This document shows positions 29,141-41,510 of a DNA stretch of 46,785 nt, one piece after another. This stretch comes from Acanthaster planci. Taxonomy: Eukaryota; Echinodermata; Asteroidea; Valvatida; Acanthasteridae. The DNA is taken from NCBI RefSeq assembly GCF_001949145.1, contig NW_019091443.1, positions 1,051,322 through 1,098,106 on the forward strand, in the 5' to 3' direction. The notes beneath the pieces are model-generated. The model did not search any database and was not told the origin of the DNA. It saw only the letters and a program-made list of their open reading frames with translations. Within the stretch, counting starts at the first letter, position 1. Each line of letters opens with the position of its first letter. The translations under genes and the position numbers were made by a program.

Positions 29141-29640
29141 CCATTTATCAAAATGGCCAGCATTTCGGATTTTCCCCTATTTTGTATGTGTCGCTCAGAC
29201 ATACAAATCCCGCCTGGAAGCAGTAGGATTGAACATTTTGCATGCAAAACGATCACTGAGAATTATGTTGAAGTTGAAAAGAAATTATACTCACGATTTT
29301 ACCCATGTTGGGTGTGGTAGCCATTTTTTTCAAAATGGCCGCCATTTTGGATTTGCTCCTATGCTGTATATGTCTCTCAGCTGTACAAATCTTGCCAAGA
29401 GGCAGTAGGCCCAAACATTTTGCATGTAAAACAGTCACCAAGAAGTAAATGGCAGTTTAAAAAATAGTATTCATGATTTTATGTGTTTTGGGTGTGGTAG
29501 CCATTTTTTAAAAAGGCCGCCCTTTCGCATTCACGGCCTATACTTTAATGTGTTTCTTTACCCTACAAATTGCAGCTTAAGGCAGTAAAACGAAGAAATG
29601 CATATCCAAAATATGATTTTACTGAAGAAGACAGTGTACT
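29141..29640 (+). repeat. Diverged tandem repeat, period about 180 bp
   Basis: The block CCATTTTT-CAAAATGGCCGCCATTT, followed by TACAAAT, GCAGTAGG and CATTTTGCATG-AAAAC, starts at 29141, 29321 and 29501. The third unit is incomplete and more diverged. Confidence 0.75.
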
Positions 29641-30351
29641 CAACAAGCAATTTGTCTGCTTTTGCTTGGGGGTAATTCAACTTCTTTGATTGTCCTACAT
29701 ATTCTCTAAGAGCATGTAGAATGGGATTACAGTACAGCCCAAAATAACGAGTGACAAATCTACTCCTTGCGAGTGAGTTACGAGACGAGGATCACCCTCG
29801 CAGCCTGTACACGTGGCCTTTCTCGAAATGTTCACGTATGGTGATACGTGTCTTCTGTCTACATGTATATGGCACTGAGCCTTCACTCTGAAACATGATG
29901 ATGTACAAAAGCTGTGGTAGGTTGGACTCATCCATATCCGAGGATTAGTGTAAGTTGGGCCAAAGATGATGATGTCCCCCATGGCAACGAGCCACGATAT
30001 AATATGGAGAAAATTTCTGTTAATTCCGTTTGCAATTGATTCAATATAGCCTGATTGTGATCATGCTTGAAGGTCCTTCTCGCAGGCATGCATGCAATGT
30101 CAAGGCAACGTTGCTGGAGATACATGCATATCATTGAACACTGAACGAACTAAAAAAAATGTACCGTTTAATGATTCAGATTTTTTTATCGTCTTTGGAC
30201 TTCTTTGTCTTGTAGGCACAATTGCAGAATACCCCGCTACTCACCTTGCCCACCTCATAGCCGCGAATACGGAGTCACACTTCCATCCACAAGGCCCACT
30301 CCATATCCCTGTATCCACTCCCATCCCTGGGACCCACATTGGACTTAAACA

Positions 30352-30487
30352 ATTCTTCTGCCTTCCCCATTCACTTAGCGTTGCAGGACGCACAAGACCC
30401 ACTTCATATCCCTGTAGAGAAAATTCTTCTGCCCTCCCCATTCACTCAGCGTTGCAGGACGCACAAGACCCACTTCGTATCCCTTTA
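30352..30487 (+). repeat. Two-copy 71-bp tandem repeat
   Basis: ATTCTTCTGCC..TCCCCATTCACT.AGCGTTGCAGGACGCACAAGACCCACTTC.TATCCCT occurs at 30352 and 30423 with few differences, indicating a recent duplication. A fragment of the tail is also seen near 30295-30310. Confidence 0.85.
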
Positions 30488-30948
30488 GGTGCACCGAATG
30501 CCTTTTTTTTTAATCACATTGCCTGAAAAGTGAAATGAAAATCCTTCTTTGTAACGATAACTGCGCATGGGTAGTGGTTGTGTAGACTGCTTTCAAGACG
30601 CACTTATGGCTACAAAGGCGAAATGGGTCTGTGCATGCTTTATATGTATATGTGCATATATACAGCAGTAACACTTCTTCAGACCATGGTGATATGTTCA
30701 GGCTTAATACACGGACGGTCGCTACATCATGTGATAAAACCAATATATACTTTCAGTCATTGTTCAAATACTGTACTTTGAAATATATAATGGGTAATTT
30801 TGCATGTAGACAGTAATTTATACAGTGTGGAGCATAGTAATGATTGGGTCATCTGTTGTAAAGATTATGTACCAAAACAGTCGACACGAGGTTGTTTTCC
30901 GGTGACAAGTCCTTTTTAATAAGAAAATAAATAGTACAAATGAGAAAT

Positions 30949-31010
30949 AATAGAATAGAATATAAAAATAATATAATAGAATAGAATATAAAAATAATAT
31001 AATAGAATAA
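30949..31010 (+). repeat. 26-bp AT-rich minisatellite
   Basis: AATAGAATAGAATATAAAAATAATAT is present twice and partly a third time, with no mismatch in the first two. Confidence 0.88.
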
Positions 31011-31423
31011 AGAGATGCAGTTTATATTCGGTTTAGGCCGTTTGGAAATCATAATAGAACATACAGCAGAAGGATGCTGGAGCAATGAAATCCCTGTTCC
31101 ATGAAACGAAGCTTTGGCTGTGGTGGCACTTGGATTGTGGTCAATGTTGTCTACCACTGCAGTTGTGAACACACATCTGTGCTTTGTTGGGGGACAGACC
31201 ACTTGGTCAGTGCCGAATAAGTGGCAAACACTATTTCTCCTTCGTCTATTCTGTCTAGCTGTATTGTTCTTGGTAGCTTCCCCAGTTCATTAAACTTTAT
31301 CAAGTTTGCTGCCAGAGTTCTGTATCCTTTTCCACTGTCTTTTTGTTTTGATTGTGTCGGACAGTTTAGATATGCAAATATATTTAAAGGACCGGTAGCA
31401 GAACATGGAGATTTGGGTGTCAC
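31011..31423 (-). pseudogene. Transposon-derived ORF fragment, unknown family
   Basis: Two minus-strand frames overlap near 31160-31200. The upstream one (31423-31151) has NLIKFNELGKLPRTIQLDRID, and the downstream one continues in another frame with VVDNIDHNPSATTAKASFHGTGISLLQHPS (about 31148-31060). The DNIDHNPS and SFHGTGISL blocks recur in repetitive predicted proteins of marine invertebrates, so I read this as a decayed transposable-element gene with one frameshift. The enzymatic role is unknown to me. The 26-bp minisatellite abuts its 3' end. Confidence 0.5.
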
Positions 31424-32847
31424 ACACTCAATTCTGCTCAGCTGCTTTAAATGTTATGGAACCAGTTAATTGGCATAAAAATGATAAATTCAATGTTTCA
31501 TTCTCAGATTACCTCATAATACATAAGAAAGCATCACGTTTCAATCATTCCTTCAGGCAAACCATTTGTGTACCTTCACTAAGCCCCCCTTTATTTCACC
31601 TCCCCTTGCCTGATTTAATCCCCGCCCTGTTTCCAAAAAATACATATGCCTTAATTTAAATTACACCTAAATCTGCCGTATCGATGCAGTTGTTGGAATA
31701 TAGGTGCTTGAAATATCCTGTTCCGAAGCGAAATCGACCATTGGACTGGCTGCAAAACACGTGCATATGTGCTGACACCAGCATGTACATGTAAGCCACA
31801 GACTGTTATGGAATTCGCTGTGCAACTAAGTGGCACACACATATGCATACCTTTGTGCATGTGTGTGTGCCATTTCCTGTTGCTGCTTATGGATCTACAA
31901 GCTGTTTCTCACACCACTATTTATTAGAACAATGTGTAGGCCACTCAGTGTCTGGTCTTATGAAGCCAATATGTACAGATATTATGGTTATATACATTGT
32001 ATATACATGTATACACCCATTACACTGTAGCCTTTTCTCTTGAACATGAGAAAATGAACAGTCTGGGATATTATTTAAGTTAAGTAACACTTTTTTTTTT
32101 AAAATGCTAGAATCTTGAAATTCTTGGTGCAAAATGGGTGTTTTAATAAAGTCAATATAAATGAACAGATGTATTGAAGATTGGTGGCCATTTTGGATAA
32201 GAATTGGCTGTTGTTTGGTAATTTAGGTACTTGGGGAGAAAATAAACAGTCAAGGTATGTGTCTGTAAGCGTTATTTCTTCAAATGGGGAGATAAATGAC
32301 ATTCTCAGCACAAAAAGAGCGTCCTGTGCCAAATTTACTGTATCATATCAGATGCAACCATCGGTGATTTAAATGGCTGCCACGCCCTCCCTAATTAAAT
32401 TTCAAATGCCTCAATATCTAAAAATGTTTAATATATGTTATTCTATATCTGTGCCAAATTTGGTGCTTTTATGACGAAGTGAACGATTGGCTCCATATGT
32501 TGGACTTAGCCGCTGCACTACATGTGGATGTGGTATCTTTGTGATCCACTATAGTTTGACCTTTTACTTGTGAGAACTGCACCTAGAACATTATTTTTTG
32601 CTCTTTTCAGGGCTCCAGATCCAATACCCATGCTGCAATGATGCAGTGTAAATTTGGGTTGAAATTGATCTTGGTATTTTTTTATTCGTTTGAGGCTTTT
32701 TTCCTTGTATGTACAAGGTTGTACATGTATGTCAAGATTTGAAAAAATGATGAAATCTGTTGTTTTCTCATTATGTAGAATGGTAAAATGAAAGGGTTTA
32801 TGTGGTAAAGTCCCTATATTCTAAAACAATCTAAAATCTGCTTCATT

Positions 32848-33375
32848 TTAACCACTTCCTGCCGGGGTCTCCGGAATCGAAGACGTATGCTTTATATGCG
32901 TGGCCGGGGTCTCTGAACTGGGACTGCTGAGCATCAGCAACATTTTTGACTCTCAAAAGTGGTGATAATCCACCCTTGTTTTGAAACCGTATACATGTAC
33001 CAGGGTTTGGGTCATTTATAGTGAGCGGATTACCACTGGTGACAAAAGCGCTCCTCCACCACAGCGATGAGCCACACAGCACCGCTGCACTCTAATCTGA
33101 CCCTTATTGAAAAGAGGTTCGTGAACAAAAGACATTTATACAACACCACACAATCTGGGCTCTGTTTACAAGGCTGCTGGCCTGGCTGAAATACTCGGGT
33201 GTCAATGAAGGTCACCTGTCAACTTAGAGTATTGCTTAAAGATTACTTAGTGTGGCTATAAACGTCCGTTAAATGAAATGATGAATTTTTGACGAGTTTT
33301 GAAAATGGAAAAAATGATAATTATGCCGGCCCAGCATCATCAACATTGAAAAATGCCCTGGCATGAAGTGGTTAA
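32848..33375. mobile_element. piggyBac-type non-autonomous element (TTAA-flanked), copy 1
   Basis: The element of 528 bp lies between TTAA 32848-32851 and TTAA 33372-33375. Its ends are inverted: TTAACCACTTCCTGCCGGGG on the left and CCCTGGCATGAAGTGGTTAA on the right. TTAA targets and CC-plus-short-inverted-end structure are those of piggyBac transposons. No transposase ORF is present, so it depends on another element. The right 140 bp match 46638-46785 in inverted orientation. Confidence 0.78.
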
Positions 33376-33613
33376 TCTCAAAAGGAGTAGAATTTTCCCT
33401 GGATTCCAGTAATACCAAATACCATTTTCACCCTTCAAGAATAAAAAACATTTTCCCCCACACAAAAGGAAGAAAAAACACAAATTTTTAGGCAACTGTG
33501 TGTGAAGAGCAGACACCACATACATGTATTGGGAAATACTTGGTAACAAAAATGCATGTTTTCTTTTAAATTTGCTTATCACCATTGTATCCTATGCATC
33601 CTCTGCTACCTTT

Positions 33614-33660
33614 ACCCTAACCCTCCTCAATGCTCCAACAGGATTGAGGAGGGTTAGGGT
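33614..33660. repeat. 18-bp perfect inverted repeat with telomere-like ends
   Basis: ACCCTAACCCTCCTCAAT and its exact complement are separated by 11 bp. The outer part reads as two CCCTAA/TTAGGG-type units. Confidence 0.85.
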
Positions 33661-33899
33661 TAAGTTGCAGAAAGGGTGCGGGCAAATTTATAAGCTGACT
33701 GCATATTATTTCAACAAACAAAGATGGGTAGGGTTTGTAACTGTCTTCAATACAAGAAAACAGAAGAAGCACTGAAACTCCAGAAAGGAGATTATGAATT
33801 CATTTCCATTTTATTCTGCTATTCGCAAAAGACAAAACGTCACAAATCATCCCAAAAGTTCATAAATTCAAGATATATTGAGTTTGAAGTTTGAAATTT

Positions 33900-34840
33900 A
33901 ACATAGCCCAGGCTACCTTGATAAAGTTGAGCACTGGCCAACACCAAGACTCCAGCTGCTCAATTTCATTAATTTCAACACCAGGCAATTGGAATTTTTT
34001 CAACTACAAATTACCCGAGGCTTGACCACAAAACAAAGTTCTGGTCAGCTTGACCATAACTTTGACTGCAGTACCAAGAGTAAGTCTTCTAGCATGACAT
34101 TGCAGTCTTGCGCTAGTTCAACAAGTGCAAAACTTTCATTTGTACTCAGTTTTCATGTTTATGTTTGATTGAAAAATAACTCAAGGCTATCAAGGCCAAA
34201 ATACTGGCCAATACCAAGGTCATGGCTTTCAACACTAAATTTAACTTGTGAGCCAGTCTAACAAGTTCATAAATTCCATCACTTCAGCTTTAACTTCTAA
34301 AATTCAAAACAACCTAAGGCTTTCAAGACCAATGACCAGATTGCTGGCCTATACCAAAAGCTAGGTCACTCACTCTGTTTCAGTCTCAATTAAGTGTTAC
34401 AACTTCGTAAATTTTAATAACATTAGGTTGCAGCTTAAAATTTCAAACTTGAAAAAACACAAAGTTTTCCAGACCATTTTGCAGGATGATACCAAGAAAG
34501 CTCCTCTCACTAAGTGCCAGTCTAATCCACTCTGCATGTTCATTAATTTCAACAATATTTAACTTATGTTGTAACATTTTACACTAAATTGCATCTTCAA
34601 CCTGGTGGTACAAGTTCACAAGTTCACATTTGAAAAATAACCTCAAGACTTTCAAGGTTGCAGACTGATACCAAGGGAAAAGCTTCTAATAATGAGTGTC
34701 AGTCCTAATCAAGCCTCACAATTTCAAAAATTTTCAGTTGTAATTCAAAGCAACTGTGGCTTGTAAGACCCAGTTGCAGGCAAAAACTTAGAGCAAGGTG
34801 TCTAACATCAACATGCAGTCTTAAGATAGAAGGTTTTGTC
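33900..34840 (+). repeat. Highly diverged tandem array, units of about 110-185 bp
   Basis: At least six successive units share, in order, CTTTCAAG, GACCA or TTGCAG, (A/C)ATACCAAGG, TCTAA/CTC, GTGCCAGTCTAA, AAGTTCATAAATTTCA and a CAAAACAACCTAAGG-like end. Unit starts are near 33905, 34020, 34185, 34319, 34462, 34647 and 34758. Identity is low, so the array is old. No coding role. Confidence 0.65.
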
Positions 34841-37800
34841 ACAATGCATGTATTTTGACAGAGCCCTTTATACTTGAACACACATATGTTGCTTTGCATG
34901 GTTTGAAGAATCTTACTGTATTAGATATAGGCACATAGGCCTATGTGCACTGCCCTAGATACCTGTCACATTTCCTGGTGGATGTTATGCTTTTTGCACT
35001 CAGCCCAACTCTTTATGCATGAGGTGGGATCACAAGCATGTATGCAGCTCTTCGTGGTTAGAGGAAGAATGCTGTAAAATCTGTACTGCCTTGTGTGGTT
35101 TGGTTCCAGAAAGCTGCCACAGATCCCAAAAATCTGTTTGCATTCAATCCCCTGCCTTTTCTTGCAGTTATGACAGTTTGAAAATTGAAGGTTTCACAAA
35201 AGGTGGATTCTGAAGAGGATTCTAGCACTAATTATTCATAAAGTGGGTCAATCAAAGTTACTGTGCACTAACTGGTAGCCAATCACAGTCCATTGTTTTA
35301 GCTAATCAGGCAAGGGGTCAGTTTGCTTCTGTCAGGCAGTGCTAGTTTAGGAGGGAAATTCCCATGTGAGGATCATTCTGTCACAGCTTTTTGAGCAAGC
35401 TGGGTCAATTTGAACACTCTCTGTATGGAATAATTCTGGGAGCAGGTTCAATTGGAATATTCTTTCTGTGGAATATTTTGAGGACTGGCAGCTTGGTCAC
35501 TCTGGTCCAAGCTGGGATCATCCTCTCTGTTGAGCACATTTGCTGTGGATGATAGTGCATTGCAGGACGCTGGATTACTGCAAGCACAGACTATCTGGAG
35601 GGCTAAAGTGTGGGGCCTCTCCTTCTTGAAATATCCTTGCTGTCCAAGTATTAAAACTTTTAAACTAATGTAAAAAGAGTACTACATCTGCATGTAAAAC
35701 CAAACAAAATTTGTCCAGAGAATTCACACATTTGAAGAATATTTTTACTGCCGTGTCCTACTTTTGGTGGCAGTGGCTTTTAAATAGAAACTATTCCTCA
35801 AAACGAGTAGCGTAATTATTTTCTTGAGGTAATGAAAATATGAAGTTTTCATTTTTCTGCCGGCCTCTTCAAGCGTTTCTGACTAAAATCTCAAGGCCGA
35901 AGAATACAAAAGTTTGGCTTTACAAGCTCCGACCTACACCAAAGCTTTGCCTGGGCTATGCTTGTCTGACGCATTAGTACCAATGGAGCTTGTGTTTCAG
36001 TAGTAGATGTACATGTAGTTCCACGGTGTACCCATCTAACATGCAAGCTAGGGTTAGGGTTTAGGGTTCGGCGTCACTCTCAACATAATGCAGTACATGT
36101 ACATGTATGTATGCAGTACTTTACATGTTCATGTGTACAGCGTGCATCACCGTTGACGTGCTGTGGCAACGAGTTTGGCCATTGCACCTGACAGGTTTTA
36201 TGCTGGTGTGTGTTTTAAACCGTAAAATACCAGTATTTTTTTCTGACCGTCTGACTGATTCTGTTTTGCACCTATGTTTTTCGCTTCCCTTGTAGCCCTG
36301 AGTTTATATTCAAGTTTCTAGCATCTCTGCAGACATTGCAGAGCACCTGAAACCACTTGCCAACCAAGGTCTTGGCTCCGTAGTGGATATTTTTTCTAAA
36401 ACTGCTGTGTAAAAGTCAAATCTCAAATAAGGTAGTTGCACCACTTCCACATCAGACTATATCTGGAATGTCAGCCTTTCATTTCTTACGGCATCTCTCT
36501 GGTAAGTCAGAGACTTCGTGTTGGATACGCTTTAGTGACAGGTGCTACAGGAATTTTCTTTCTGGGCATATACAAAAGTTTTTTTTCAGACCGTTAAACA
36601 AACAACCCCTAAATATGATAAACAATATGATCACAGTAACCAGGAAATTTACTGGCTCAGGATGAGGTGATTGTGTGACTTGAAACATGAATTACTTGCT
36701 TGAAAGCTAGAGATAGGCTTCATTTGGTGAAAAACTTGATTCTTGCATGATTGCTTCATTTACTTAGAGTGAGAAGGAATTTCTGTTCATGCACTAATCA
36801 GACAGTCTGTGCGAGCGTTCATTGTCTAACGGGATATAAATTGAAATTTCAGCTGGCTATAAACAAATTTTTATTAGGATTTTTAAGGAAACCATAGAAA
36901 AATCCCTTTAAAGAAATGGAACGGAGCAGGATTTATTCTACAGGTCGCAGGTCGCCGTTGAACGATCCCCCTTTAGTTAATTTGTATTTAGTTTCAGTTG
37001 CTGTTTCCAAACACGCAGAAGACAAAAAAATCGTATTGTAATAATACATAAAAACTTTCCCTCTTAAACATATTTGGTTACTAAATAATCCCGCCTTGAA
37101 GGGGTTAAGCACAAGAACCAAGGTACATGTAATTTCTATTTTGGGGGTACAATTGTACCAGTGGCAATAAACCACTCCAATCTACGTGCAACCTAATGTA
37201 AGAAATAGTCATGTATATAGTCATAGTACATGTACATTAAAGGTAGTGAACGCCATTGGTTTTTTGTTGTAATTTCACAATTGGCTAATTCCGATGCATA
37301 ATATTCACTGCAACTTACATTCCACTGACGTGTTTCATGTTTGAGTCAACTGCTCTGTGAAAAATTGAGAAAAACAGCGCTGCATTTTCAACGCTTGAAT
37401 TTGAGGTCTTATAATTTACCTTGCATAAAATCTATAGATCACAGGGCGTTTGTAGTAAGCGAACAACATCTGCAGGGTCAGGGTAGGAAACAGGCTTGAC
37501 AAGTTCTCATTCCCTTAAAAAGAGCAGTTTTCAGTGGCTAGGAGTATAGCATTTTGCATTCGTGAAAAAATTTATCCAGGAACACAGTGTCTGTGACCCC
37601 AAAATGAGTAGGACTACGTAATAATGCACGTGTACGCGTGATTATGCTTAATGACTGCACTTTCACGTCAGTTTACACATTGATGAAAGTCTAAAAAACT
37701 CCATTCGTAGTTGATTCACTAGTGATTATGAACAAAGACATGAAAGAAGAAATTTTGTTTTGAAACATGGGAGGTTTAATGTGTGGAGATCATACGTTTT

Positions 37801-40199
37801 GTTGACGAAAATCCCTTTCACCATTCTGCTCCAAAACAGCTTCCATATTTGGATCATACCATTATGCTCTAGAGGTGATTTTGAATTTGCAAAGTTTTCT
37901 TGTTTAAAAAATCCTTTCCTCAAATAAAATTTAACTTCACGCTGATATTCCGTGGTGCCAGCGCTGTGCCAAGTGTGTTCAGAGCAGCCACTAGCTGCCC
38001 TCACCCACGTACAGTTTGTACTCCAAGCTTGGCTAGTCGGTTTGCACTCACTACACAACTTGATAGTCGTGAGTGACCACCCAGTACCTTGTCTCTTTTC
38101 TTGATGGTATTATTGTCGACTAGTTGTGGTTGTCATGCAGCCACGATTAGTTGAGTCGTGTGGGCCCAGTGCCAGTGCATCACAGCTGTGACTAGTCTAG
38201 TTTGCTTCGGACATAATTGTACAAGATACGGCACAAACATGATTCCTTCTTGCTTGAAGATATTATTCATGAGCGGAGCCATGCATCTGTGCTTTAAGCC
38301 TCAGAATTATTGCGTTTTTATGCACTTGTGTGAAGTAAAAAAAAGGATTTGTGATGAATGTGCACACTGCGATAGAGTCTTCTTTACTTGTCACAAATAA
38401 TATTTACAAATCACTGTTTAATGTTTGTGATGTGTGATTCCACATTTCCCTGTAATTCCTCTGCTATCGAAAGGCTGATTTGTAAACTGCACAGTGCCCA
38501 GTTGAGTTCATTGACCAAAATAGGGATCATTTGTTGTTTCTGTATTTAATATTTAACGTATAAACATTTGTGAAATAAAAAAAGTTTTGTATGCATGTAG
38601 TAATAGCTACTTTCTGTGCAAAGTGATTTAAAAATATTTTATTTGGTATAAGCTTTCCTGATGTTGTTTATAGAAAAATAGGGTTTCATCCCTCCCCTTG
38701 AAGAAAATGGAAGTGTCCAAGTCATGTGAACATGACTGACCCTGTAGGATGCACCTCGCCTGTCTACATGCATTTTGAATGTTTGTAAATTCATTAGCAT
38801 TGAGGTGAACTATTCACGTGTGCTGCTTAAGCATGCGATGTACAAGTACATGGGCTGTACGTGTTGTATGTAAAACACCACGAAAGTGACGGTATTGTTG
38901 CATGAATTGGGGTAAGATAAATCCGTGTTCTGCATGAAACCAGTCTGCCGAAAAATGTAGGAATAATTCCTTTTATTTGAAATTTCTAGCAGTTTAATTT
39001 TTGTACCGCTACCAAGAACACAGAAGTGTTTTGGAATTTTGGACATAAGCTTTCGAAATGGAGGCTCTCAAAAGTGACAAAACTTGCATTGATCATTTGT
39101 AAAAATATACACATATATGAAGACATTGATTCTTAAAATTGTACAAAAAGCTGAAGTCGCGATGAATAAGCGCAGCAGGACTGTGCATATGTGTCGGGGC
39201 CACATGGGCAATAAACTACAGAACCACGTGGACATCAAATTTCTCGAAAGTTTGCTTCGCTCTATGAGTGTATTGTCTCTTGTGAGAGCAGTGCAAACTT
39301 GAAATAAAGACATTAAAACACTGAATACATACACAAAAAATATAAAATCATGTTCTTGGATCAAATCTGCTGCTAATTCCCTTCTCCATCGATGTTTATT
39401 TGACATGTTAACGAACATCACACTCAACAACTGAAGGGAGCCTACAGCCCAATTCAGTGCGTGCACGTACGCAGCCTAGCCATGAACTGGTCCCTGTCCT
39501 TCACTGTTACAATCGTAGCACTGTGTCTGGGGCGGGGCACCAGTTGGACATAAGTGCTGTATGCTTTTCACCTCTGCAAAGTTGTTGATCGCATTGTGGA
39601 ACAATTAAAGTTTCCTTCCAAAAAGTGGTAGTAAGTAAGCAGAGAAGCAAAGAAGGAATATCACAAGCATTTCTGACAAAAGTTTTTATCATAAAATACG
39701 CCTCATATTTCATTTACGATAGCGTAAAAGTCCAACCTTCCGAACAGAAAAAGTGAAACTCACCGTGTGGCATCATCTAAAATTAATCCTGTGCTATGGT
39801 ATGCAACCGCAGACATGTTTTTTTAATGCAAAAATAAACAGTGCAAATAGTCGCGACTATTCAAGACTATTTATTGATAGTTGCCATGACTACTAAAATT
39901 CACTAGTCGCCCACACCTAGTAAGAACCAAATATTTCCAAGGTAGTACATTTATATTTTTCATTTTTAGATGAATAGTTTAATTAAATACTAAGTATTAA
40001 GTTTCCCTGTCAAGCAACATTTTCCTTCCTTATAAATCTCCCTTTTTTTATATTGTGACCAAGTTAACATGTATTCAGTTTTAAAATGTTTATAGTAGTC
40101 TTGCAGCTTACTGTTGGTACATGTAAATCTTTACATTAGTTGTTTTAATCATTAATTTTAATTTGTTTTATCAGAAAATAGAGTTGAGTAATAGTGAGA
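34841..40199. other. Intronic non-coding stretch
   Basis: No gene is supported. It contains a short telomere-like run (36050-36068), scattered ACATGTACATGT words, and near 39848-39922 CTAGTCGC-type words (also 38090-38160) that may be hAT-like ends. Minus ORF 39068-39466 shows no recognisable motif. Confidence 0.4.
36050..36068 (+). repeat. Short interstitial telomere-like run
   Basis: AGGGTTAGGGTTTAGGGTT: three TTAGGG-like units with one extra T. Too short to show an internal telomere by itself. Confidence 0.6.
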
Positions 40200-40200
40200 A

Positions 40201-41310
40201 AGGCATGCTAAAGTACATGTACTTTCCATCTTGCACCCATCAGAGCATAAACACAAGAATGACATTAGACACTAATTGACAATGCTTATAAGGCTGGAAT
40301 CGTGTTCATGTACTAAGCGCACTCCCTTTTCTCGAAGTTCTAGTTGAGAAATAGACTTTCTGTTTTACAACTTCTGTGTACTGTAAACCCACATTCACAG
40401 GACAGTACACAAGCTTGGATTCGTACAGTTGCACTCAGCACAAAGTTAGCTTGAATAATTAATAAAATACTTGTTTTTTTAGAGCAGCAAACATCTGCTC
40501 CCAGTGTAAATTAGACAATGAAATTGGGCGTATTAAATCCATCCTGTTCAAAACCAGCTATCCTGAATCAGTTATCAACAAACATGTAACCTGTTCCCTA
40601 ACAAATTGGCTCAAACCACGACTTCATGGACCAACCAAATGTCCCGTGTATCTCAAACTGCCACTGAGAGAAATGTATCGTTCACTTTCGAACAACAAGT
40701 TGAGAAAACTGTGAGACTTACCTACTGCGCTGTTGAACCGGGCGTAATTTTCACTGTGTCCATAAAGATGCACTGCCTACCATGCAATTTAGCAATGTTA
40801 TTTATGAATTTCAGTGCCAATGTGAAGCTCGATACGTGGGTAGAACATTGCATTGCCCAGTCGGACCCTATCAAGCAGTGTATTCTTTCCTGTATCCATA
40901 GTAACTTGTGAGCATCGCGTAATCAACCGCTCCGTGCAGGTAAAGACTCAGGCAAACACCCAAACTGTTGATAGTTTCATCCACCATAGGGCAACACTTG
41001 CTTGATCCCCCAGAATGCTCCAAACAATACAGCAGACTGTAGTTAACTGTACTAGCCAAAGTATTTAATTTCAGTCATTTACGTGTGCTCCAGGCTACCT
41101 ACATTTCCTTCATGAAACAAACTCTCAGCCATTAGAAAGAATTTTTCTGCACGTTCCATTTCACATTATCACTTTTGTCCCATTGACGCAGAAACACTTA
41201 GTGTTTAAACACGTGATTCCAGCCTTATAAACATTGTTGATTAGCATCTTATGTCATTCTTGCATTTATGCTCTGATGAGTGCAAGTCGAAAAGTACTTT
41301 AGCATGCCTA
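40201..41310 (+). mobile_element. Penelope-like element fragment with inverted flanks
   Basis: Left flank 40201-40313 and right flank 41208-41310 are inverted copies: GGCATGCTAAAGTAC, CATCAGAGCATAAA, CAAGAATGACAT and TTATAAGGCTGGAATC occur in both. Between them lies a decayed GIY-YIG coding segment. Penelope elements often carry terminal repeats in unusual orientations. Confidence 0.65.
40490..41180 (+). pseudogene. Penelope-like GIY-YIG endonuclease region
   Basis: Penelope-like retroelements join a reverse transcriptase to a C-terminal GIY-YIG endonuclease that nicks the target. Here only the C-terminal part remains. Blocks are a linker with KCPVYLKLPLREM (about 40637-40676), a VIFTVSIKMHCLP block (40747-40785), then in the next frame NVIYEFQCQCEARYVGRT (about 40796-40850) with the Cys pair and the YVG-R of the endonuclease. 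A later frame has a QHLL and PECS block (about 40990-41025) and a LQATYI-type helix (about 41090). Stops and at least three frame changes make it dead. No RT motif lies upstream, so this is a 5'-truncated insertion, as is common for this class. Confidence 0.68.
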
Positions 41311-41510
41311 TCTTGTAACTCAACTCTCTTTTCCAGTTGTGTAGTGCACTACATCTTTTCAATTCATTTTATTGCAAATCTTCCGTCACTTCAGCATTCA
41401 GGCTCAGATGGGACAGGATTTAAAAAAAAGTAACAACGATAACTACATCAACAGTGACCACAACATCAACGCAATAACAACAAGTTGTTATTTCTTTTGT
41501 TTATCCGCAG

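Larger units (their letters stand above)
28950..41510 (+). other. 12.6-kb intron of the SLC36-like gene
   Basis: Bounded by GTAAGT at 28950 and TTTATCCGCAG before 41511. It holds several tandem arrays, a transposon-derived ORF, a piggyBac-type MITE, and a Penelope-like fragment about 200 bp before the acceptor. No extra exon is expected, since the two flanking exons encode contiguous parts of the fold. Confidence 0.8.

Noticed and set aside
39068-39466. 132-codon minus-strand ORF with hydrophobic stretches
   Set aside because: No motif, no splice context and no support beyond length; judged chance.
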